A stretch of DNA of 64,000 bases from Mesorhizobium tianshanense (GTDB taxonomy: Bacteria; Pseudomonadota; Alphaproteobacteria; Rhizobiales; Rhizobiaceae): contig NZ_VLKT01000012.1 in the NCBI RefSeq assembly GCF_007830515.1, positions 62,001-126,000 of the forward strand, given 5' to 3'. Position 1 is the stretch's first letter, and each line of letters begins with the position of its first letter. Shown here one piece after another: positions 7,490 through 17,111 of this stretch. The notes under the pieces were generated by a model that saw only the letters and a program-made list of their open reading frames with translations, did not search any database and was not told where the DNA came from. The position numbers were made by a program, and so were the translations under genes.

Positions 7490-8803
7490 TTATCCGAGCC
7501 GATCCAGTTTCGGCGCGGATGCGACCACGGCCGAAGATGTACTCTTCGGCTGGTATCTATACGGCGCGTTTCTATAGGCAAGCAGCAACACCACGATTAT
7601 CGTGATCTCCGGCGATTTTGACGAGAGCGCGTTATTCGACAGCGCGGCAAGCAAGAACGTCATGGTGCCGACCCATGCTGGCAGCGGCGCCGCGCGCAGC
7701 AGCCGAAAAACGAACCAGAATATCAGCACGGTAAAGAGCACGGCTATGGGCAGGCCGAAGAGCATGATGATGACCACCGGCGCGCTCTCGATGTAGGGCA
7801 GATGCAGCTTCTCGTTGACGATCGCCAGGAGGTCGTCGACGTTCATGCCAAACAGGATGTCTTTCCAACTGACAAGCCCGAACACCTGGTAGATCGTCAC
7901 CCGCGCCATGAAATTTTCGTCGAAGATCGTGTTGCCGAATCGATTCAGCAGCCCGCCCGAAAACAGTATGGCCACCAGCGCCGCGCCGCCCGTCAGGGCG
8001 AACAGCAGCACGACAGCCTTGGCCTGCCGCTGGTGCCTGGGCGTCAGGCGCGGCCAAGGCACGAACATCAGCAGAATGAGGGTTTCGCAGGCAGCGAGCA
8101 TCAGGGCGGCGCGAGCGCCTGACGCGGCACAACCGACGAGCAATACGAGGATGGATACCACCCGCACCCATATGCGCCAGCGCGTCAGCGGTACGAATCC
8201 GATGGCTGTGGCGCAGAGCGCGCCCAATGCCAGCGGGTGCGCCGATAGGCCGATTGGTCTGAACTGCAGTTCCCGGAGACCGTAAGGTAGAAATCGATGT
8301 TGAGTCACCGCTTCGATCGTGCCGATCACGGCGCTGAGAATCACCATTCCAAGCACGACGTCGCCCAATGCCCGCCGTGCATCCGCATTCAAGGCCAGCA
8401 TCAACAGGCCCGCGGCGCCCGCCACCAGATAGGTATCGATGATGAACCCCGAGGAGCCCGCCCGGCCTGTGATGAAAAGATACGGCACCAGCGCGAACAT
8501 CAGCGCAGAATAAAGCAGCAAAGCCTTGAATATTCCAATTTCGTCGCCCTGCAGCAGAAATGGCCGGCTGAAAAGAAAGAGAGGAAGCAGCAGAAAGATG
8601 GCATAGGTGCCGAAATGCAGCTTCTCGTAGAACAAGCCTCCCTGGGCCGTATAGTCGACGACCATGTTCATCATCTGCGGTGACACCGTGAAGCGGAGCA
8701 GGAACGCCAAGGCTGCGCATAGGAAAAACAGAAGCGACAGCGCGTTCTGACGACGCGCTTGGCTGGACAACAATCGTTCCGATGCGGCAGCGGGATAGCT
8801 CAT
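7490..8803 (-). CDS. Polysaccharide polymerase/ligase-like membrane protein (VpsF/Wzy-like)
   Basis: A 437-residue integral membrane protein with about ten to twelve hydrophobic helices and a large loop between the last ones (RVTIYQVFGLVSWKDILFGM region), the layout of O-antigen polymerases and ligases; the overall pattern resembles VpsF. It would join flipped repeat units on the periplasmic side. Sequence in this family is poorly conserved, so the call rests on topology plus context: it converges on the GINT1-like gene (18-bp gap) and is divergent from the GumC-like gene. It could be a ligase rather than a polymerase. Confidence 0.72.
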   Translation of the reverse strand: MSYPAAASERLLSSQARRQNALSLLFFLCAALAFLLRFTVSPQMMNMVVDYTAQGGLFYEKLHFGTYAIFLLLPLFLFSRPFLLQGDEIGIFKALLLYSALMFALVPYLFITGRAGSSGFIIDTYLVAGAAGLLMLALNADARRALGDVVLGMVILSAVIGTIEAVTQHRFLPYGLRELQFRPIGLSAHPLALGALCATAIGFVPLTRWRIWVRVVSILVLLVGCAASGARAALMLAACETLILLMFVPWPRLTPRHQRQAKAVVLLFALTGGAALVAILFSGGLLNRFGNTIFDENFMARVTIYQVFGLVSWKDILFGMNVDDLLAIVNEKLHLPYIESAPVVIIMLFGLPIAVLFTVLIFWFVFRLLRAAPLPAWVGTMTFLLAALSNNALSSKSPEITIIVVLLLAYRNAPYRYQPKSTSSAVVASAPKLDRLG

Positions 8804-8974
8804 GGCCGATCCAGGTGGAGGTATTCAAACGGCATTCTGGCCAACGAGGTCCATTCAGGGGTCCGCCGAACGGACGCTGCGCCTGAATCGGCAAAATATG
8901 CCAACTTGGAAAATGAGATGTTAACGATCTTTCTGTAGTGCTGGCCCGCGTAGCGAATAACAAGAGTTAGCATC

Positions 8975-10540
8975 ATGTCCGCCGCTTCCGGCACTCCCCC
9001 TTCCTCTGCGGCGGATTCCGATATCAGCGCACTTGAGCGGATCGCCAATGCGCGGCGCGCCAGCAGGGCAAGGCTGCAACAGGATGCCCCAGTCATGGCA
9101 CGCACCTCCGGACCTGTCATGCCGCACACACCCGAGCCTGTCGCGACGGTGACGCTTGACAAGATCGGCGATTTCCTTGAGCTCGATTTTCGACGCCTGT
9201 TTGTCTGGCTGCGTGCCGGCCTCGTCGTGGCATGCATGCTGGCAGTGGCCGGCGGCGTCATCGGCGCCGCCTATGGGCTGCTGAGCAAACAGCGTTATAC
9301 TGTTACGACGGAAATCCTCATCAATCCTGCCAATTTGCAGGTTGTGGAAAACGATCTCTACTCGCAACCGGGCCAGGTCGATAGCCAAATACTCAACGCG
9401 CGCAGCAAGCAGCGCATCTTGACCTCGGGCAACGTGCTTGCACGTGTGGTGGACGAACTCGGTCTAGCCAACGATCCGGAGTTTTACGACCCGGACCGGA
9501 GCGCCTCGGCGTCTGGCGTTGGGGTGAGTGGCACCAAGTCCGATCCGAAGCTTATCGCCCAGAAGAGCCTGGCGGAGCGGGTAAGCGTCTCTGCGGATGA
9601 AACGTCGTTCGTCACAACCCTCTCGGTATCGGCGGAAACCTCCGGCAAGGCGATCCTGATCTCGCAAGCCATGGTCAAGGCATTCCAGGAAGAACTGGCC
9701 AAGGCCGAAGCTGCTGGTGCCAGCCGTGCCGCGGCTGCTCTTGACGGCCGGCTCGGCCAACTCAAGCGGGACGTGCAGGTCGCCGAAGAGAAGGTCGAGA
9801 GCTACAGGCGCAGCCACAACCTGTCTTCCAGCAATGGGCAGCTTGTCAGCTCGCAGACGATGACGCAGCTCAACAGCGAAATTGTTGAGGCGCAATCGCG
9901 CGCCATCGCCGCGCAGGCAAGTTACGACGCCTTGGTTGCCTCCGGCGTCAATGGGGCTAACCCTGACCCCACGGTCTCGGAAGCACTCGCAGTGCTGCGC
10001 GACAAGGCAAACGGCCTGCGGCAGCAAATCGATTCACAATCCATGACATTCGGTCCGCGCCATCCGACGATCGTCAGGCTGAGGACGGAATTCGAAACCG
10101 TCAGTTCTCAACTCAGGTCGGAGTTCTCCCGTACGGTCGGCACGGCAAAAGCCAACCTTGATAGGGCCAAGGCTTCATTGGCTTCTCTCAGCGCCAAGAT
10201 GAGCGACCTGAAGGGCAACGTTTTCACCGACAGCGAGTCCCAGGTCGCCCTGCGTGAGCTTGAACGCGATGCCGCATCGAAGAGGGCGGTCTACGAAAGC
10301 TTCCTGTCACGCGCGCGTCAAATCACCGAGCGCGAGCAGATCGACACCACGAATGTGCAGGTGATTTCCACCGCGGTGCCGCCAAAGGGGCGCTCGTGGC
10401 CGCCACGCACCCCCCTGGTGGCCGGCATGGGAGCCTTCGCCGGCTTTGCTCTAGGCATGTTGCTCGCCATTGCCATGGGCATCGTGCGTGACATGCGCCA
10501 GCCGCCCAACCGATCAGGCATCGGCGTCAGCCGAGCCTGA
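8975..10540 (+). CDS. GumC/Wzz-type exopolysaccharide chain-length and export protein
   Basis: A 521-residue co-polymerase of the PCP-2 type. After a proline-rich cytoplasmic N-terminus there is a first membrane helix (LVVACMLAVAGGVIGAAYGLL, about 83-103), a long periplasmic domain rich in heptads (about 220-450, coiled coil), and a second helix near the C-terminus (PLVAGMGAFAGFALGMLLAIAMGIV), preceded by the proline-rich PPKGRSWPPRTP. The C-terminal tyrosine-kinase domain of Wzc/ExoP is absent, so a separate kinase or none is expected. The next gene follows 8 bp later, making a two-gene operon with the GT4 enzyme. Confidence 0.88.
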   Translation: MSAASGTPPSSAADSDISALERIANARRASRARLQQDAPVMARTSGPVMPHTPEPVATVTLDKIGDFLELDFRRLFVWLRAGLVVACMLAVAGGVIGAAYGLLSKQRYTVTTEILINPANLQVVENDLYSQPGQVDSQILNARSKQRILTSGNVLARVVDELGLANDPEFYDPDRSASASGVGVSGTKSDPKLIAQKSLAERVSVSADETSFVTTLSVSAETSGKAILISQAMVKAFQEELAKAEAAGASRAAAALDGRLGQLKRDVQVAEEKVESYRRSHNLSSSNGQLVSSQTMTQLNSEIVEAQSRAIAAQASYDALVASGVNGANPDPTVSEALAVLRDKANGLRQQIDSQSMTFGPRHPTIVRLRTEFETVSSQLRSEFSRTVGTAKANLDRAKASLASLSAKMSDLKGNVFTDSESQVALRELERDAASKRAVYESFLSRARQITEREQIDTTNVQVISTAVPPKGRSWPPRTPLVAGMGAFAGFALGMLLAIAMGIVRDMRQPPNRSGIGVSRA

Positions 10541-10548
10541 ATCCAGGC

Positions 10549-11655
10549 ATGCCAAAGCGCATTGTCTTTCACATTGCCAGTCTCAGGGGCGGCGGCGCCG
10601 AGCGTGTCTTCGTCCTCATTGCAAATGAATTGGCGTCCCGTGGGCACGATGTCACGCTTTTTACCTGGAACGCGGAAGGGCCTAACGCTGCGCTGCGCTC
10701 GCCTGCCGTGCATCTGGTCGATTTCGGCCTTCCCATCAGGGGCGAGGGTTATGGCAAATGGGCAACGCTGAAAGGCGTCGTGCGAAGCGCACGTCTATTC
10801 AACCGCCTTGGTCCCCATGCGGTCTATAGCGCCCCGGAATTCGCCAATCTGGTCGTGGCGCTGGCGCTTCTGTTGGCACGCAGCCGAGCGAGGTTCCTTC
10901 CAAGTTTCCACGCAGCCGCCTCACTGCCTTCCAGTGGTCTCGGCGCAAGAATAGCGGTCTGGCTTTCCACGCTGGTTGCAGCGCGCGCAACCAAAGCCAT
11001 CGCCGTCTCGGCGGGTGTCGGCCGCGATATCGTGGCCCGCGGCTTCCCCAGATCCAAGGTTGTCGTCATCAACAACCCGCTGCCGCCGGCTGCAGCGCCC
11101 CAGGGACATTCCCATGCCTGGCAGGCAAAGCTGGCGACGATGGGCGATGGCCCGGTCATCGCCACCGCTGGACGTCTGGTGCCGGTCAAGGATCATCGGA
11201 CTTTGCTCCGGGCCTTCGCCATCCTGCGCGCCGGCCGCCGCGCTCGGCTTGTCATCTTCGGCGAAGGCCCGTTGGCCGCCGAGCTCCGCGCCTATGCCCA
11301 GGAATCCGGTATAGGCGCCGATGTGCTCCTTGCTGGCTACGTCAACGACCCCGCGTCCTGCTACGCCGCAGCCGATCTGTTCGTCCTTTCGTCCACGAGC
11401 GAGGGCTTTGGCAATGTGTTGGTCGAGGCTATGGCTGCTGGTGTCCCCGTAGTCTCCACGGATGCGCCGCATGGCCCGCGCGAGATTCTCGGTGACGGTC
11501 GTTTCGGCGCCTTGGTGCCGGTTGGCGACGCCGCGGCCCTGGCAAAGGCGATGGCTGATATGCTGGACAAGCCGACTTCTGCCGCCCTCCTGAAGAGCAG
11601 GGCGGCGGATTTCGAAGTTGAAAAGATCGGAGATCGATACGAAGCTCTGCTGTAG
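10549..11655 (+). CDS. GT4-family glycosyltransferase (GT-B fold)
   Basis: A 368-residue retaining glycosyltransferase. The N-terminal glycine-rich loop GGGAERVFVLIANELASRG (about 14-32) binds donor phosphate and the C-terminal domain has AGRLVPVKDHRTLLRAFAIL and the GT4 donor site SSTSEGFGNVLVEAMAAG followed by PVVSTDAPHGPREIL. These are hallmarks of cytoplasmic lipid-linked-sugar glycosyltransferases of the WcaL/PglH type. It lies 8 bp after the GumC-like gene and so is probably cotranscribed. Donor and acceptor sugars cannot be told from sequence. Confidence 0.9.
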   Translation: MPKRIVFHIASLRGGGAERVFVLIANELASRGHDVTLFTWNAEGPNAALRSPAVHLVDFGLPIRGEGYGKWATLKGVVRSARLFNRLGPHAVYSAPEFANLVVALALLLARSRARFLPSFHAAASLPSSGLGARIAVWLSTLVAARATKAIAVSAGVGRDIVARGFPRSKVVVINNPLPPAAAPQGHSHAWQAKLATMGDGPVIATAGRLVPVKDHRTLLRAFAILRAGRRARLVIFGEGPLAAELRAYAQESGIGADVLLAGYVNDPASCYAAADLFVLSSTSEGFGNVLVEAMAAGVPVVSTDAPHGPREILGDGRFGALVPVGDAAALAKAMADMLDKPTSAALLKSRAADFEVEKIGDRYEALL

Positions 11656-11821
11656 CCAGGGACTTCGCTGGCCTTCGGCCGGTACAGGCGCCCAAGCGGG
11701 ATCGGTGTCAGATACATCGGAATCTGGTATTAGCCGACGAAGATCAAAAGCTGGTCGGTCACGGCGGCGGGAAACGCGGGCGTGCAGCCGCACGGCGATT
11801 CTTTTTTTACGGGATGTTTGA

Positions 11822-13024
11822 ATGAGACATGTGTGGCGTTGGTTTGGGCCGGTCGACAAGGTGACGATCGCGGATGCGCGTCAAGCCGGTGCGCAAGGTA
11901 TCGTCTCGGCCCTTCACCACGTTCCTTACGGCGCCGTCTGGCTGCCCGCCGAAATCGAAAGACGTCAGCGCGAAGTCGCATCTTTCCCGGATGGAAGCGC
12001 AAGCGATCTGAACTGGGAGGTCGTCGAGAGCCTGCCGGTTTCCGAAGCGATCAAGACGCAGGTCGGCGAATGGCGCAGCCATATAGCCAACTACAGGACA
12101 TCACTGGAAAACCTGGCGCGGGCCGGCATTTCGGTCGTCTGCTACAATTTCATGCCCGTGCTCGATTGGACCCGCACAGATCTTACCTGGCGCCTGCCGC
12201 ATGGCGGCACCACCATGCGCTTCGATTTGGCCGATTTCGCCGCATTCGACATCCATATCCTGAAACGCAAAGCGGCGCTCGCCGATTACACACCGGAGCT
12301 CGTCTCCGAGGCGGAGCAGCGACACGCGCAGATGGATGACGTTGCACGCAAGATTCTAGCAAGAAGCGTCAATTCCGGTCTGCCCGGCTCAACCGAAGAC
12401 ACGTCTCTCGACGGTCTCGCGGCTCAACTGTCAAATTATGACCACATCGACGCAACAACCCTGCGCCGGCATTTCGTCGACTTCCTGGCGGAGGTCGTGC
12501 CGACGGCCGAACGCCTCGGCCTGCGTCTCTGCTGCCACCCGGACGATCCGCCGTTTCCGCTGCTCGGCTTGCCGCGCGTCATGTCGACCGAGGCCGACTA
12601 CAGGTACATTCTGGACGCAATCGACAGCCCGGCCAACGGGGCGACACTGTGCACGGGGTCGCTCGGCGCAAGACCGGATAATGATCTGCCGGGCATGATC
12701 GGGCGGCTGGGGCCAAAGATCCATTTCGCGCATCTGCGCAATGTGCACAAGGAAGAGCCGGGCATCCCCTGCTCTTTCCACGAGGACGAGCATCTTACCG
12801 GCGACACCGACATGGTGGCGGTGGTGGCGGCGCTACTCCACGAAGAGGCGCGGCGCAGGAAGGAAGGACGCCCGGATGCCGTCATCCCGATGCGCCCCGA
12901 TCATGGCCAGGACATCCTCGATGACCTCACGCGAGGCGCCCAGCCCGGCTATCCGGCCATCGGTCGGCTCAGGGGACTGGCCGAGCTCCGCGGCGTCGAA
13001 CATGCCATTCGCAAGGCGACATAA
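11822..13024 (+). CDS. uxuA: Mannonate dehydratase
   Basis: A 400-residue enzyme that dehydrates D-mannonate to 2-keto-3-deoxygluconate in hexuronate breakdown. The TIM-barrel metal site is visible as CCHPDDPPFPLLGLPR (about 240-255), HFAHLRNVHKEEPG (about 301-314) and MRPDHGQD (about 359-366); the N-terminal WRWFGPVDKV is also typical. Length matches the family (about 390-400). No uxuB, uxaC or kdgK lies beside it; the neighbours are exopolysaccharide genes and a VOC protein. The 166-bp spacer before it shows no clear operator. A poly-T run (11802-11808) precedes the start. Confidence 0.93.
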   Translation: MRHVWRWFGPVDKVTIADARQAGAQGIVSALHHVPYGAVWLPAEIERRQREVASFPDGSASDLNWEVVESLPVSEAIKTQVGEWRSHIANYRTSLENLARAGISVVCYNFMPVLDWTRTDLTWRLPHGGTTMRFDLADFAAFDIHILKRKAALADYTPELVSEAEQRHAQMDDVARKILARSVNSGLPGSTEDTSLDGLAAQLSNYDHIDATTLRRHFVDFLAEVVPTAERLGLRLCCHPDDPPFPLLGLPRVMSTEADYRYILDAIDSPANGATLCTGSLGARPDNDLPGMIGRLGPKIHFAHLRNVHKEEPGIPCSFHEDEHLTGDTDMVAVVAALLHEEARRRKEGRPDAVIPMRPDHGQDILDDLTRGAQPGYPAIGRLRGLAELRGVEHAIRKAT

Positions 13025-13099
13025 GCTTCATTTCGCGGCGAACGATCCCGCAGTATGTCTGCACGGGAGATAATGCTGCAGGAGCCAAGCGTCCCCCAA

Positions 13100-13133
13100 G
13101 CCGATGTTCCATATGGGCCGATGTTCCATGTGG
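13100..13133. promoter_or_regulatory. Two adjacent 17-bp repeats with palindromic core (candidate operator)
   Basis: Positions 13100-13116 and 13117-13133 are back-to-back copies of GCCGATGTTCCAT(A/G)TGG, differing at one base. The second contains the perfect palindrome TTCCATGTGGAA. Tandem palindromes of this kind are typical of IclR- or GntR-family operators. They lie 104 bp before the VOC gene and 76 bp after uxuA. The regulator is not encoded nearby. Confidence 0.4.
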
Positions 13134-13236
13134 AAACAAAAAGGCTGCGGTGCGTTAGCCGTGGGGCTGCCTGTCTCGAAAGAGAGCGGGTGGGGAAACA
13201 AGGCCGGAATTTGGCTTCAAAGCGAAAGGACACGCA

Positions 13237-13710
13237 ATGGCAAAGAACACGATTTTCCTCTGGTACGACAAGGACGCCGAGGCTGCTGCCCGCTTCTGCG
13301 CCGAGACCTTTCCCGACAGCGCGGTGGGTGCCATCACCCATGCACCCAGCGACTACCCGTCCGGCAAGGAGGGCGACGTGTTGATGGTCGAATTCACGGT
13401 TGCCGGCGTCGCTTGTGTCGGCCTCAACGGCGGTCCCGCGTTTAGACATAGCGAAGCCTTCTCGTTCCAGATCGCCACAGACGACCAACACGAAACCGAC
13501 CTCTACTGGAACGCCATCGTCGGCAATGGCGGCCAAGAGAGCGCCTGCGGCTGGTGCAAGGACAAGTGGGGCGTCTGCTGGCAAATCACGCCGCGCGTGC
13601 TGACCGAGGCGATGGCGGCCGGCGGTGATGAAGCAAAGCGCGCGTTTGGTGCGATGATGACCATGAAGAAAATCGACGTGGCCGCGATCGAGGCGGCACG
13701 GCGTGGCTAG
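13237..13710 (+). CDS. VOC-fold protein (PhnB / 3-demethylubiquinone methyltransferase-like domain)
   Basis: A 157-residue protein with the vicinal-oxygen-chelate fold: the opening KNTIFLWYDKDAEAAARFC, the middle VEFTVAGVACVGLNGGPAF and the C-terminal CGWCKDKWGVCWQITPRVL are typical of the PhnB-like family. Despite the domain name these are not methyltransferases; their substrates are mostly unknown. The ATG at 13237 follows an AAAGGA-type ribosome site. It stands alone between uxuA and the peptide-type transporter operon. Confidence 0.85.
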   Translation: MAKNTIFLWYDKDAEAAARFCAETFPDSAVGAITHAPSDYPSGKEGDVLMVEFTVAGVACVGLNGGPAFRHSEAFSFQIATDDQHETDLYWNAIVGNGGQESACGWCKDKWGVCWQITPRVLTEAMAAGGDEAKRAFGAMMTMKKIDVAAIEAARRG

Positions 13711-13822
13711 ATAGGCTTCACCAACATCGCTGAACGCGGATCTGCAACGATCTCGACTTTGCGTCCCGCCCACCGCGTGAAGGTGGACTGACCCTGCTGC
13801 CGCGAGAGGAGCGGCACTTACC

Positions 13823-13846
13823 AGGGCGTTCCCGCCGGAGCGCCCT
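13823..13846 (+). terminator. Hairpin after VOC gene, possible terminator
   Basis: The arms AGGGCGTTCC and GGAGCGCCCT pair over 10 bp (one G-T pair) around a CGCC loop, followed by TTT within TTTGG. The T-run is short, so termination strength is uncertain. The rest of the 13711-13995 spacer holds no gene; a 15-bp palindrome AAATCGCTGCGATTT at 13869-13883 could be an operator for the ABC ATPase gene. Confidence 0.4.
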
Positions 13847-13995
13847 TTGGCCATCTTGGCCCCGGACAAAATCGCTGCGATTTCGCAGTGATCGCAAGAC
13901 ACCGGTGCCTGTCTCAAAAATGCGGGCTTGCGCAGACGGTGGAACGTGCGGCTAGTATGCGTCGTCAGATCATTGGAACTTCGAAAGGCCAAGCA

Positions 13996-15642
13996 ATGCT
14001 GCCGAGCGAAACGACTACAGGCGATCCGATCGAGGAAGCTGTTCTGTCTGTTCGAAATCTGACTATCAGCCTGCCCAGGAACATGGAGCGTGAGAACGCG
14101 GTCGAAAACATATCCTTCGACATGAAGAAGGGTGAGATGCTGTGCATCGTCGGCGAATCCGGCTCCGGCAAGTCGGTCACCGCAAATGCGATCATGGGTC
14201 TGCTGCCATCTTCGGTGCGGATCACGCAGGGAAGCATCCGGTTTAAGGGCCACGATCTGGCCAGTGCACGGGAAGATGTTCTGCGCGGCCTCAGGGGCCG
14301 TTCGGTCTCCATCGTCTTTCAGGATCCGCTTTCGGCGCTCAATCCGCTGATGACCGTCGGGCAGCAGGTTGCGGAGGTTATGGAAGCGCACCACGCAGGC
14401 ACTTCGGCGACCCGCACGAAGGCGGTTGTCGATCTGCTCGGCGAAGTCGGCCTGCCGGAGCCCGAGGTTCTGCGGCATCAGTATCCGTTCCAACTCTCCG
14501 GCGGGCAACGCCAGCGCGTCATGATCGCCATGGCGCTCGCGCTCGGGCCTGATCTGCTGATCGCCGACGAGCCGACGACGGCTCTCGACGTCACCACCCA
14601 GGCGCAGATCCTTGCGTTGATCCGGCGGCTGCAGCGCGAAAAGAACATGAGCGTCATGTTCATCACGCACGATTTTGGCGTCGTCGCAGAAATCGCCGAT
14701 CGCGTCATCGTCATGGAGAAAGGCGCGATGGTCGAACAAGGCGTCGTTTCCGACGTGCTCGGCAATCCAAGCCACCCCTACACTAGGCGACTGATCGCCG
14801 CCGTTCCACATATGATCGAGAATGAGAAGAAGTCGCGCGGCGATGCCCCAATTGTGCTGGAGGTGCGGAAGCTCGACAAGACCTACCGGCCAGGCATCGG
14901 CTTCTTCTCGCGATCGCGCATCGTCCACGCCGTCAAGCAGGTCAGCTTCGAGGTCCGCCGGGGCCGGACGCTTGGGATCGTCGGAGAGTCCGGCTCGGGA
15001 AAATCGTCCCTCGGCCGCGTCCTCCTGAAGCTGCTGGATAGCGACGGCGGCAGCATTCTGTTCGACGGCAAGGATATCGCGGCACTTTCGGCTTCCGAAT
15101 TCCGGCCGATGCGACCGCACATTCAGATGATTTTCCAGGATCCTTTTGCCTCGCTCAATCCGCGGCAGACGATCGCCAAGATCCTCACCGTCGGCCCGAT
15201 GGCGCACGGCCTGCCCGCTCGCGAAGCGCGCGCGAAGGCGTTGAAGCTGCTTCGGCTGGTCGGGCTCGACGAGGGTGCCTACGACCGGTTTCCGCATGAA
15301 TTTTCAGGCGGCCAGCGCCAGCGGATCGGCATCGCGCGCGCCCTGATGATGGACCCCAAGGTCCTGGTCGCCGACGAAGCGGTCTCCGCCCTCGACGTCT
15401 CGATCCAGGCGCAGATCCTCGACCTCCTGGCCAATATCCAGGAGGAAATGAAGATAGCCATGATCTTCATCACTCACGACCTGAGAGTGGCAAGCCGTAT
15501 CTGCGACGAGATTCTGGTCATGAACCGCGGTGAAGTCGTGGAATCCGGCCCGCCCTGGCAGATATTCCGATCGCCACGTCACGCCTATACAAGGCAACTC
15601 ATCTCTGCCATTCCAGGCAAGGAATGGGTTCCCGCCGCCTAG
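13996..15642 (+). CDS. Peptide-type ABC transporter, fused two-domain ATPase (DppD-DppF-like)
   Basis: A 548-residue protein of two complete nucleotide-binding domains. Domain one has Walker [10 protein letters not shown], signature LSGGQRQR and Walker [14 protein letters not shown] with the H-loop ITHDF; domain two has [30 protein letters not shown] and ITHDL, so both sites look active. C-terminal peptide-transporter tails ([15 protein letters not shown] type) follow each. The frame is open further upstream, but ATG 13996 follows a GAAAGG ribosome site and gives the family start. It powers the permeases at 20.3-22.1 kb, from which it is separated by regulatory and oxidoreductase genes. Confidence 0.92.
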   Translation: MLPSETTTGDPIEEAVLSVRNLTISLPRNMERENAVENISFDMKKGEMLCIVGESGSGKSVTANAIMGLLPSSVRITQGSIRFKGHDLASAREDVLRGLRGRSVSIVFQDPLSALNPLMTVGQQVAEVMEAHHAGTSATRTKAVVDLLGEVGLPEPEVLRHQYPFQLSGGQRQRVMIAMALALGPDLLIADEPTTALDVTTQAQILALIRRLQREKNMSVMFITHDFGVVAEIADRVIVMEKGAMVEQGVVSDVLGNPSHPYTRRLIAAVPHMIENEKKSRGDAPIVLEVRKLDKTYRPGIGFFSRSRIVHAVKQVSFEVRRGRTLGIVGESGSGKSSLGRVLLKLLDSDGGSILFDGKDIAALSASEFRPMRPHIQMIFQDPFASLNPRQTIAKILTVGPMAHGLPAREARAKALKLLRLVGLDEGAYDRFPHEFSGGQRQRIGIARALMMDPKVLVADEAVSALDVSIQAQILDLLANIQEEMKIAMIFITHDLRVASRICDEILVMNRGEVVESGPPWQIFRSPRHAYTRQLISAIPGKEWVPAA

Positions 15643-15754
15643 GCGGAGATCGGGAAAGTCCCGCGATCCATCACGGTGCCGATAGAGGCGCGGCCGCAAG
15701 GCCGTGTCTCGATCGAACTGCACGCGCACCCTCGGACCTTCCTGCGGGGAAAAT

Positions 15755-15792
15755 AGTTGCTTTTGTCCATCAAAAGTAGTTGCAATTGTCCA
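15755..15792. promoter_or_regulatory. Direct-repeat pair before the MarR gene (candidate operator)
   Basis: AGTTGCTTTTGTCCA (15755-15769) and AGTTGCAATTGTCCA (15778-15792) match at 13 of 15 bases with a 23-bp period, about two helical turns. An inverted repeat CTTTTG-TCCAT-CAAAAG is nested between them. Such a site shortly before a MarR gene is a natural autoregulatory operator. No binding data can be inferred. The remainder of the 15643-15895 spacer shows no gene. Confidence 0.45.
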
Positions 15793-15895
15793 CCACCCGC
15801 TCAACTATGTCTTTGAAGGCCCGCGGCAACCCCGATTTTCGAGGCTGCCGGTGATCTCGATGCAGGCTGCCAGGGAAGCCTCAGGAGAGTGTCCG

Positions 15896-16384
15896 TTGCC
15901 GAAGAAGAAGAAAGGCCCTCTTCATACCGTCGAGACGGTAGGGCTCGATGTCCTCGAAGACACGTTGAGCTTCTATATCCGAAGCATCAATATCGCCCTT
16001 TCTCGTGATCTCGATGACCGCCTGGAGGGTCTCGACGTGGCTCGGGGAACCGGCAAGATCACCACACTGCTTCTTGTCGACAGCCACCCAGGGATACGGC
16101 CCTCGGTCATCGCGCAGCTCATTATGCGCGATCGTTCCGCCATGGGCAGGCTGGTTGACCAGATGATCGAGCACGATCTTCTGACGCGTGAGGCCGCAGC
16201 GGACGACGGACGGGCACAGGGGCTTCATATCACCGAAAAGGGGGCGGGCCTCGCCCGCAAGGTGCGCAAGATCGCCACCAAGCAATCCAGCGATTTCTTC
16301 GCCGGTGTGCCCGAGGAAGACCAGAAGCGTCTGCTCGACATATTGCGGCGCGTCTATCGTCGCACCGTGGGTCTCGGCCAATGA
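15896..16384 (+). CDS. MarR-family transcriptional regulator
   Basis: A winged-helix regulator; the recognition region PSVIAQLIMRDRSAMGRLVDQM and the wing with DDGRAQGLHITEKG are typical of MarR proteins. The frame is open well upstream, but the best start is TTG 15896, preceded by AGGAGAG seven bases away, giving 162 residues; ATG 15860 is the alternative. It overlaps the SDR gene by 4 bp (ATGA), so it is part of the transport-catabolic operon and probably senses its substrate or an intermediate. The direct repeats at 15755-15792 are its likely operator. Confidence 0.85.
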   Translation: MPKKKKGPLHTVETVGLDVLEDTLSFYIRSINIALSRDLDDRLEGLDVARGTGKITTLLLVDSHPGIRPSVIAQLIMRDRSAMGRLVDQMIEHDLLTREAAADDGRAQGLHITEKGAGLARKVRKIATKQSSDFFAGVPEEDQKRLLDILRRVYRRTVGLGQ

Positions 16385-17109
16385 GTGAGCCGGCGGCAGT
16401 TGGCGCAGTGCAGGCCACCCGACGGGTGGCGCTCCTGTCCGGCGCCAGTCGCGGCATCGGCGCGGCTTGTGCCCGGCACTTGTATGAAACGGGCTGGTCG
16501 CTGTCGCTCGGCATGCGCGAACCGGTGCAGCCCGACTGGGCCGACAGCGAGCGCGTAAGCGTATTCCCTTATGAGGCCGCGGCCGCCGGCGCCGAACGGG
16601 GATGGGTCGACGGCACCATCGATGGCTTCGGCCGGATCGACGCGGTCATTGCCTGTGCCGGCATCATGATTCCGAAGTCGGTCATCGACGTTGACGACAC
16701 GGATCTCGATCTCATGTTCGAGATCAACGTGAAGGCTCCGCGCCGCCTGGTGCGCGCGTCATGGGAAGCGCTTGCGACAAGTCGAACAGGCCGTGTCATC
16801 ATTCTCGCCTCGCTGTCGGGCAAGCGGGTCAAGTCCGCGACATCAGGCTCCTATTCGATCTCCAAGTTTGCTGCCGTCGCCCTTTCCCACGGTATCAGAC
16901 AGGCGGGATGGGATCTTGGAATTCGAGCCACGGCCGTCTGTCCCGGTTTCGTCGCCACCGATATGGCGCGCAGCATTACCGATCGCGCCGATGCGCTGAT
17001 GACCGATCCCGATGATCTCGCACGGACCATCGGGATGCTCCTCGATCTGCCCAATCATGCAAGCGTCGCCGAATTTTCCATCAATTGCCAGCTCGAGGAG
17101 CTCTACTGA
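16381..17109 (+). CDS. Short-chain dehydrogenase/reductase
   Basis: A 242-residue classical SDR. The cofactor loop GASRGIGAACA is near residue 21, the strand ending CAGIM follows, and the catalytic Tyr-Lys pair is in SYSISKFA, with the serine in ILASLSG. Its ATG overlaps the MarR stop and the FAD-oxidoreductase gene begins 2 bp after its stop. In this operon it may reduce or oxidise a carbonyl made by the flavoenzymes, but the substrate is unknown. Confidence 0.88.
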   Translation: MSEPAAVGAVQATRRVALLSGASRGIGAACARHLYETGWSLSLGMREPVQPDWADSERVSVFPYEAAAAGAERGWVDGTIDGFGRIDAVIACAGIMIPKSVIDVDDTDLDLMFEINVKAPRRLVRASWEALATSRTGRVIILASLSGKRVKSATSGSYSISKFAAVALSHGIRQAGWDLGIRATAVCPGFVATDMARSITDRADALMTDPDDLARTIGMLLDLPNHASVAEFSINCQLEELY

Positions 17110-17111
17110 GC

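Noticed and set aside
5934..8929. Shared 9-mer TTAACGATC in two polysaccharide spacers (5934-5942 and 8921-8929)
   Set aside because: A 9-base match between two spacers of this size is not rare enough by chance, and the surrounding bases differ.
12949..15297. Very long open frame of 782 codons on the minus strand
   Set aside because: It lies opposite uxuA, the VOC gene and the fused ATPase, all with clear motifs. Its composition (Arg, His, Asp-rich, no domain) is that of antisense sequence in GC-rich DNA.
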